From assembly GCA_024704765.1 (NCBI GenBank), contig JAKMXF010000326.1:270697-334696 (forward strand): 64,000 nucleotides of DNA, read 5' to 3'. Source of the DNA: Oopsacas minuta (taxonomy: Eukaryota; Porifera; Hexactinellida; Lyssacinosida; Leucopsacidae). The position numbers and the translations under genes are program-made. Every line of letters begins with the position of its first letter. Positions within the stretch are counted from its first letter, which is position 1. Positions 55,742 to 64,000 of the stretch are shown one piece after another. A model generated the notes under the pieces. It was given only the letters and a program-made list of their open reading frames with translations. It ran no database searches and was not told the origin of the DNA.

Positions 55742-58700
55742 AATATCTAATACCTTAATTCAGGCAAAAATGCTCTGTTTATGCAATATAGAAACCATGT
55801 AGCATACAAGTGCTTTCAGTTAATACTGCATCCCTGGGATCAAATTTTTAGTTAGGCAATGTGTTTAGTCGGCTATTGTTGGAACTTTTGGTAGAGACAC
55901 TCGTTTGCACTTGACATTACAAATTATTAAGAGAAGATAATAAGTCATAAGCCCCAAATGCCCAGGAATGATGAATTTGGTAAATTATTCACGCATACTT
56001 AGTCTCCATATTTAGCAACTCTTGTTGAGTAGCTTCGTGTTGTTGCTCAGAGCATAAATATGCGGATTTCGTATATATCACTGAGTGCTAAATCACTCAG
56101 TGATAATATCACAGAGAATTGGTAAATTAAGGTATTATTATACGAACTTCAGGTAAATGACTGCGAATTTTGCTTTTGCTCTTGTATTGTTAGGAATTTT
56201 GTCGTATTAGTTGAGTATGCCACTTAAATGTGGTTGTGAATTTTTGGTATCTTAGTGTGGAAATTCGCTTTTATATCATAAGTAATCTCTTTGATATTTA
56301 CTGACTGACAGATAAGTGATGATTATAAGTAGAGTATTTTATACACAATGGTTTAATCTATCGAAATATGAAATTTGTGAGAAATTAGGGCGCTTCGCTT
56401 GCTATGTCGCTGGGCGATCGTTTAGGGCCTCATGTTTGCTTATGTACTAAATAGTTACATTTCTTGATGCTTTTGGTCGCGAAGAACGTAATATACTTGC
56501 CTCGAGATTAAGTTTTTGTGAAATCTTTATTTTTATTATCCACTGTCCATCCTAATTCCATTTCATGGACTTCTGTAGTAATACTGGAGCTGCTACGTCA
56601 CTTTAGGTTAATAATCCGGGATATTGTGCCTCGAGTACCATGAAATTTCCAAAAATATCAAAATTCTGGAAATTTTCATTTTTTGTTCAATCATAATTAC
56701 GTAATCATTCGATCATGAGCTTGCATTTGTTCAAAGTCATAAAGTCAGGACAATTGTCAAATTGGGAGTACCTATGATTAAAATTTCTAGGTTGTATCAT
56801 ATGTTCCTGAGGATGTGATTTTTCAAAATCCAAAAATGTGACAGTTATGCAAAAATTTTGTCTTAGTTGTGAATTTACCCAAAGATCACCCATGAGGGTA
56901 TCACAGTTTCTCCAATCAATACAGAACATACATATACAACATACCATGCATAGAATTTTTGAGTTCAAATAGTATATAAAATTTTGATTACATGTATAAT
57001 TCATCCTTGTTGGCACTCATGCACACCATTGTAATCGCATGCACACGATGTAGTGCCATGCTATAATTATATGTTCTCTCTGTCTCTTTTATATAAATTA
57101 CTATATAACGAATACAATTTTAGCACTCAATAGAGATAGAAATCGAATAATAAATCATAATCTATGAAGTATATTTCACTCTCCATAATACTTCACATAT
57201 AATATATTAAGTGGAAATATCTAGTTTAATATCGTGGTATTTAATGATTTATTTAATAAAGTATATTTAATTAATAGCTTCTTTCGTCATATTATATTAT
57301 CAATTCAGTAAGGAAATATTTTGATTTCTAACCAACGCGGAATATCAATCAATCAATGGGGAAAAGTTCGTACTTCCTCTTTTTGTAATTCACTTTACTT
57401 CATCATGTGAATTTAAGTGTTCACACGACCATTCCCTCTATCAAATTGTATAGTATGAAGAATTAGATACTGAAATGCCTTACTAATTGCACTTCAATGC
57501 ACTTTTGTGATGTCCGGCCAAAAATTTCATTGCTTAAATACGGTATTTTTCTTTCAACCCAAAAATTTAGCTCTCATTCAATTAAATACAATCCCTTTTA
57601 AGAAAATAATTACACTCTGATAATACGGAAAATATTTGTTTGCCCTACGTCTTATCTGAGTTCCAGTTTACGTAATATACTAAAGCAAATGTTTGGAACA
57701 AACTAACCACTACTTATTACATTACTACAAGCATACATTGAGGTTGGATTCAAAGTTTATGAGCTGTATTTTAGGCAATCAATTTTTGATTACCTTAGAA
57801 ATAGTCAAATTAATTTTATCATTATTCTTGAAACCAAAAATTGTCCAAAGTAGTCCAAAATGTCGCCAGGACAAATGTTAATATCCTTTAGTGTCTGTTG
57901 ATAATTTAATTGAAACAATTCATAATAATTTTCACTCTCTTATACATTTGAATCTTATCACTTCTTAGTTCCCAAAATCAAGCTAAAAATTGTCCCGATG
58001 AATCCTAACTTATATCACTTTTGTTTTTAATTGTTATTATTTATAGCAAGTAGAAGGTGATTCGTACATACGAATTTTTGATATATAAATTTAGTCTAAA
58101 ATAAATGACTTCTTCTTTGGATTTGTAAAAATTGATGAACTCCTTGAATGTTATCAATAACATATATGCTATAAAAATGCTCTATTTCCGAACAACTTAC
58201 GTTATAACGCTGAATTGTGTATACCAATCCACTAAATTAGTTCCAAGTTGTTCAATTGAATAAAATATTTACATATGTACTAGAATAGCGAAGAGTCCAT
58301 ATATAGTAATGTCTGTATACCCCAAAGACTTATTATTTCCGACTAAGCAATGTAGATCCACTGATGAGTCCCAGAGAAGCACTCTGCATGACTTTGACTA
58401 TAGAATTATGGCCAGTATAATTTGCACTTATTTGAATTGGACATACATCAAACTGATTCCTTATAATAGCCAGAGGAAATTGTACCATACGATGTAGCCA
58501 CAGCGTACACAGAGTCATGTTAGTCATGACATGGCCCATAACTTTATATGGACTTTAGCATACGATCATGTAGTGTTTCTTGAGTTCATTTTGTCCCTTT
58601 TCTTAAATGATAGGTACATATACTCTTTTCTTTTAGAGAAGACCCTAATAACACACTGAGCTCCCAAATCCCAATTCCCCTTGTAGAATTCCGCAAGGCA

Positions 58701-59990
58701 AGTGGACGAAACTATTGCACACAGGGCAAGAGTGTACTCCACTTGTTTCATTACTCATATATCACAGAGTAAGATTGTTGAATTGTTCGGATTACAGTGT
58801 AACTTATGGACGAACTACTATTAGATAGTCGTCTAATAGGAAACTGTTTAGCAGGAATAACTTATTCGATTCTATCACTCCAATTTGATTCTCGAGAATT
58901 AAGAAATAGTTGAGGTTGAGGTTTCAAAATTATATAATATACTCTAAGATGGACAATTGTGCCAGTTGGATCTGTATTTGACATTGAAATTTAAAATTGT
59001 CTGGAATAGGCGTGAACTTAGATTTAAAATGAGGTGGTTCAATTTAATGCTCATTCCACCAAGTATTCGTACACCTAAAAATATACATTGAAATAATACT
59101 AAATTCTCTCTATTCTTCACCAGCAGTGAAATAAATTAATATTGATATATTAATTTCAGATTCCTATTCTACACCATTATAGAACTATTCACGTCTAATA
59201 GCTGCCAGTTATGTTGATAATTGACAATCATTGCCACCATGTACTACTTGTTTCCATATTGTACAATAGTGGAAATTGAGAAAAGTTGCACCTAGGAACA
59301 CACGAGTATACTTTTCAATCTAAGTAATATCTAGTTGAGTTGAAAGCTTCTTCAATGGTAATTCAGATGAGTAGAATACTTTTCTGGAACCAAATTCCCA
59401 TATCTACTACAATGTGACTACATTACGGCTTAATATTATATCTATTTTAATCCTTCTTTGTTGGAAGGTGGGTACGTAGACTTTTGGTAGGGAAGTGTAT
59501 TGGTAGGCACTTCGTTTTCTGACAGGTGAGTGATTCAGATAATTAATCAAAAGACCCTGAGATCACATCAGCAACAGAGGTTTATTGGAAGTTTTTCAAA
59601 TAGTTTTCGTCATTAATAACATCTCAAAGTTCTTTGGGAACATCAAAAGTGGTTAGTATAATGGGAATCTGCCAGCATCAAATGGCGTCATTCGCATGGT
59701 TGAATCCATAGCCTACTAACATAAGGCCATTTCACTTCTTTGGACCAGGGATAAGATCCAGTTGACTTTTTCTAGACTACAACACATATATCTCATTAGA
59801 AATTACTTTATTCTACTTCCTATTTAAGTATTATTATCATAAAAATAGCAGTATGGGTATTTAATTGCTTCCCAGTACAAACACAAGTATAAAATATGAC
59901 ACTATTAGATACAATGATGAATACAATGAAATTATTTAGAAGTTAATTTGAGATATTTCCTTTGATTATCTTTGGACAGGAGGTGTGAAT
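55742..59990. other. No gene recognised
   Basis: About 4.2 kb of A+T-rich DNA without a recognised family. Around 56390-56430 there is a small G+C-rich patch (GCTTCGCTTGCTATGTCGC) like the GAGCGAGC-type patches elsewhere. The frames at 56705-57016, 57693-57881 and 58309-58751 show no motifs. Confidence 0.45.
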
Positions 59991-60028
59991 ATTTAGATTC
60001 TTGGCCTTATTGTTAAGTAAACAATTGG

Positions 60029-63000
60029 CTACTGTTTCGAAAGTGAATGGAATAAACCTTTTCCTTCTGTACAGCAATCGAAACACTCATAATCCAAGTC
60101 TCCAAACTCCTCACTATCAAGTTTAAGAAGAGATAGCTGCACTAAAATTGATCTTGAATCCGATCGTAGAAAATCAATGAGAACTGGCGAACATTCAATA
60201 ATTGAAAACACTTTCCAGATTGTAAAACAGAATTAAGAACTTGTTTAGATGGCCATTTAAATCCGCCAGGATCTAGGAGTTGAATCAGCGAAAAATTAAA
60301 ATCTAGATCTATTTCTATAGACTTATCCTCAGTTCATACAATTCTGAAGTTTTATTTAATTTCCTTATCAAAGAAAAAGCGGCATACCCTCCGACGAAAG
60401 CTAGAGCTTGTCTTGTATCAGAATTCGGGGGAAATTTTCAATTGAGAGAACACATGTAAAGTGATTAACATCCATCTTATCACCACAATAGTTGTACAAC
60501 CAAGATCAATATCGTTTTCGTGGATTTGAAATGTACTGATAAATTACATAAAGGAGCTTCTATCTTTACGGTCATAATCTTTCCTATGATAAAACTCGAG
60601 AATATTTGACAGTTTTAGTACCCTCTCTCTTTCTAGCACTTGACATACATAAACATTATAGTTTGACCCTGACATCTGTCCATACAGTGGATGCCGCTTA
60701 ATCGGGACAGTTCCGGAGTCCATGTTTTGTCCCGATTAACCGATTATGATTATTTAAGTATTCAAAACTAGTTTTTCATTGTCACATGACCAGATATATC
60801 CTATTTCTCTACTACTAATCCTGATTTATCTAGGTCTAGTAGAGATTTGGTTGTAGTATGGGTATAGTTCCGCTTCAAGAAGTCATAGAATGCGTTACGA
60901 TATATACTTCAAAAGTAAGAAAATATAATTTAAGTAATTATGCATGTTTTTATTACTGCAACCCATGCAAAACGTTTGGACATCCAACAGTGTGGTCATT
61001 ATTGAGGGAATTATATAAGATGGAATAGCCAATGGAACCTGAGGCGAGTGAGCAATGTTAATAATCTTAGTTTAGTAAATGTTAATCGCATCGGTGTTGT
61101 ATTGTCATAGTTGTAGAGAATATTCAAATTCCTAGTTGTACAACAAACCATTTTACAATGATCCTGAATAAATATACAATCGTTAAATTGGGATAGAAAT
61201 CCCAATTAAGCGAATAGAATTCATATCCGGTTAATCGGGAAAAGAAATCCTGAATAACTGATTATGAACTTCCAAATATTCAGGTAATCGGGATAAAAAA
61301 TCCCGATTAACCAATTCGATGTCCCAATTATCCGACGATTTTTCTATGTAAAAAATCTGTTCCCAACCATTGTCCCGTTCAAGCTGATATCCCGATTACC
61401 CGCCGAGTTCCGATTAAGCGACTTCCACTGTATCATCAAAATGGTGTTCATTTGGATCATTTTGTATAAAAGATGACAATACTCAAGAGAACACATTTTC
61501 TAGTCAAATATTCTACTAGTTTTGGTAGAGCAATGCTTGAATGGCGAAAGCTAGCAAAGGTCTGAGCTGTTAGTTTTCCTCGTGTAAATGGTAAGCATCT
61601 CCAGTCCTCTAGCCAACGAACTATTATAGATTTAAAATTAAACCTAGGATCATCCTGCACAAGTGGTAGAGAATCTCGATCATTGAGACGAACGCCCTTC
61701 CAAGGAGTGTTAACATTGAAAAGCTTCCAGACTTGACAAATCAAAGCTATAAATTAACTAGTCTGATTGCTTTGAATATAATCTTTCGATTGATGTAAGG
61801 TCAAGGCAACTACAGTAGTGTGATCAAATATCCGAAGTGCAAGCTTACCTTTCTGTTTATCTAGCACAGATGGCCAGAATGATTTGTAATTTAACTTTGG
61901 TGCTAGTTTTGCAACAAAAATTCATTTAAATGAAATAGTAGCCTAAAATCCTAATTTAGAAGGAATGGAATATAAAGTGTAGATGAAGTATCATTATAAT
62001 AAAAATACCTGAAAAGATGCTTTTGACAATCGTACTGGGTGAGTAGAATTGAAAATATCTTCAAAGTTTGAATAAAAGAATGTACAGTCATCATCTTTTT
62101 GATTGACTCAAATATTCCTAATAGACTTGATGATGTGTACAAAATCAAAAACTAGATAAAGAGATTGCTGCCACTACCATTGGGATAAGGGGCACAGGGT
62201 AGAAGATCTGTATTATTCCCAAATGACTTGAAAAGATTCACATTCAAAGGGTTGTTATCTGAGGCAATCGCATCTACAAATAATCCACACTTTTCGATAC
62301 CACAAATTATTTGCTGAGTAATTGAAGTAAATCTGTTGCTTTATGATTAGTTGGTGGGAACAAACACACAACACTAGACTATTTCTTCTACAAGCTGGTA
62401 ACCATAAGGCATGAAATAGTTTTGACTGCTTCTATCTAATCTGATTTTGAACATTCAGCAGTACCAATAAACTTTCCTCCTTAAAAACACAAAATATATA
62501 TATAGAATGACTTCATGAATTGAAAAATACAACAACTAACCTCTATAACTAATGCAAGATTTCACATGAATCTCATCAATATTAAGGTAAATATGACGTT
62601 CATACTGGTGAAATTTAGTTGTTTCTGCTCTGAGATAAGCCAAGAAATCCGTATCAAGGCCAAAGTTAGAATATGGCCGAAATAACAATTATTCGTGAGG
62701 CAGAGAAACACAATCCATGTTACGAAGTTGTCTGTAACAAGCAGAAGAAAATAAATGGCAATTTAAAGATAATATCATCGTAACCATATTATACCGGTGA
62801 CGTGTTTTATTCACAGTATAACTTTCTAGCTGGCCCAAAATCAAATACAGCTTGGATAATAGGTTGGAAACTTTAGGTACTAGAACCACAAGTTAATTTG
62901 TGCTCACATGAATTTAGTTTGTATATATTATGAATCCTACCTGACTAACTGAATGCTTGTCCCAGCAAGGAAATAGCTTGTTTCATAGAAGAAATGCAAT

Positions 63001-63681
63001 GTGAAAGCTCTAAATATATTGTAAAAGTTGGGTAGAGTTCGAAACAATGTTCATAAACTGTACAGTTTATAGGGAATATGTCTTATCAATATATAAGTGC
63101 ATTATACTCGGTGTAATTAGACAATTCATCAATCAATGTAGAGATCTGACGCATATCACAAATAGTTTTGATTGATAGATTCACTAATATCCCATGATGG
63201 TAACGTCTCACTTGAAGAAATTTATCAATAGTAAAAATATCTTGTACAGAAATACTTCCAATATTTGTTGTTAGATGGACGATGACAATTTCATCACCCA
63301 TATTCCAAACAATCCATTCTTGGGGATCTTTATGTTATGTGACTTAGTGATTATGTCATCTAGATTAGAGAAAGTGAATTTTCTCTGCTCTTCTTGAAAT
63401 ACTTCAACTCTCTGTTTAATATCTTATATAGTACCATACCATAAAACATGTAAGAATACAACTTATATATTTGACGCAACTTGACATACCTGGATCTGTA
63501 AATCACGTTCCTTTTTGTTTCTATCATGCCTTGGATATTTAATGGTGTGATCACTAGGACGATCATGGCAACCGGGAAGAAATTTTGGTATTACACCTTT
63601 CTTCAGAGTAGCCTTTATTGATCGAGTCTTCGTTTGACTATCAATGTCAAGATAAGTTTGCGTTTCAATATACAGGGGCAT
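60029..63681 (-). pseudogene. P-element transposase (THAP9-like), degenerate, interrupted
   Basis: P transposases cut and paste their element using GTP as cofactor, and THAP9 is the vertebrate relative. On the minus strand: a THAP-domain tail (KATLKKGVIPKFLPG, 63681-63490); an intron with GTATGT...ACAG (63489-63412); RVEVFQEEQRKFTF and IFTIDKFLQVRRYHHG; RHRYNMVTMILSLNCHLFSS...CVSLPH; NIDEIHVKSCISYRG, containing the first catalytic-type Asp (62590); a second likely donor; CGLFVDAIASDNNPLNVNLF, the second Asp block (about 62270); KLNYKSFWPSVL and LALRIFDHTTVVALTL (61900-61790); KLFNVNTPWKGVRLNDRDSLP (61744-61457); and, beyond an inserted MITE, QALAFVGGYAAFSL and GGFKWPSKQVLNSVL (60420-60210). 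Indels and stops break it, including a one-base loss after NIKIPK. The N-terminal THAP zinc ligands were not identified. Confidence 0.8.
60685..61430. mobile_element. Tigger-type MITE inserted in the P-element gene
   Basis: The left end is CAGTGGATGCCGCTTAATCG and the complement of the right end is CAGTGGAAGTCGCTTAATCG. TA flanks lie at 60683-60684 and 61431-61432. It is 746 bp and has no long frame. The interior repeats the motif AATCGGGA/TCCCGATT many times, in part as a short palindrome (GGGATAAAAAATCCC at 61292-61306). It splits the P-type transposase just before the region encoding QALAFVGGYAA, so it arrived after the P element. Confidence 0.85.
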
Positions 63682-63862
63682 TTAATATATACTAATCACT
63701 GTATATTTTTAATGAAATAGCAGTTCTAAGCAAGTATTTCTCAGTGCAATTATATAGAACCATATTTCAACTTTCTAACAAAACTTAGAGAGAGTTGATC
63801 ACTTAATTATTTCCTAAGTTTCAGTTATTTTTAGAAACCTACATTTTCTCCTTTACATTTTT

Positions 63863-64000
63863 CATGGCTTCTTGTCCAAATTTTCGGAACTTGAACAACG
63901 AACGTACATCAAATTTCGCACCATTCTCGAAATCCCTCCAAAGTCTATTCATGACGAGTTGGCAACGATATGTGGAGAAGATACTTTATCGTATTCAACT
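63863..64000 (+). pseudogene. Mariner-type transposase N-terminus, cut by window edge
   Basis: The plus-strand frame reads LSKFSELEQRTYIKFRTI, then PPKSIHDELATICGED and LSYST up to the last base. This is the first helix-turn-helix (HTH_48 type) found at the N-terminus of mariner transposases and SETMAR, which bind the element's terminal repeats. The position of the usual start, before SKFSELEQR, is TTG in place of ATG. The only nearby ATG (63864) is in another frame, so the start may be lost or lie in an upstream exon. No mariner terminal repeat was recognised between 63690 and 63860. The rest of the gene lies outside the window. Confidence 0.65.

Noticed and set aside
1-64000. CRISPR array, bacterial operon or rRNA
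   Set aside because: No regular spaced repeats, no ribosome-binding or operon structure and no rRNA-like blocks; the spliced gene and transposons indicate a eukaryote.

Overview
The window is eukaryotic, strongly A+T-rich (roughly two-thirds by eye) and gene-poor. Its one recognisable host gene is interrupted by introns with canonical splice sites. Almost everything else that can be identified is DNA transposon sequence. The host gene looks like adenylate kinase 7 (AK7), a cilium/flagellum protein, so the source is a ciliated or flagellated animal. The dense Tc1/mariner DD37D, Tigger, Harbinger, P, hAT and Mutator-like content fits an invertebrate, perhaps an arthropod such as a copepod. That taxonomic guess is inference.

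Layout. 1-3.5 kb: no gene, ending in an AACTTTGATC inverted-repeat element. 3.6-5.5 kb: a Tigger/pogo element with a broken transposase that still shows a PCNA-binding-type motif at its C-terminus. 8.6-9.2 kb: remains of an unnamed transposase-like family. 12.6-13.0 kb: a small TA-flanked MITE. 15.3-19.3 kb: a broken DD37D Tc1/mariner element carrying a nested Harbinger element whose nuclease gene is intact. 21.9 kb: a repeat with a second copy at 52.2 kb. 24.2-25.5 kb: another dead DD37D element. 25.7-26.6 kb: a near-complete 0.9-kb palindrome with Tc1-like tips. 26.8-29.1 kb: a deleted DD37D element into which a full-length, uninterrupted DD37D element has jumped.

AK7 runs on the minus strand. 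Exon 1 is at 40.65-39.91 kb and exon 2 at 29.46-29.31 kb, joined across a 10.4-kb intron. The intron holds a 1.5-kb foldback, a MITE with many AACTGGTCC motifs, a dead DD37D element and part of a tandem-unit repeat. The P-loop kinase domain and the 3' exons were not found.

From 41 to 50 kb come a dead DD37D element, a Mutator-like transposase relic with a 2A-like peptide near its N-terminus, a tRNA-derived SINE-like patch, a 2.16-kb transposon of an unclassified DDE-like family with matching terminal repeats and TAA duplications, and a DD37E element inserted in a dispersed repeat. From 51 to 64 kb come a hAT relic, the inverted partner of the AACTGGTCC MITE, a degenerate P-element (THAP9-like) transposase split by a Tigger-type MITE, and the N-terminus of a mariner transposase cut by the window edge.

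The elements do not act as a system. They form a layered record of insertions. The only two apparently intact protein genes are the DD37D transposase at 27.85-28.88 kb and the Harbinger nuclease at 17.79-18.84 kb.
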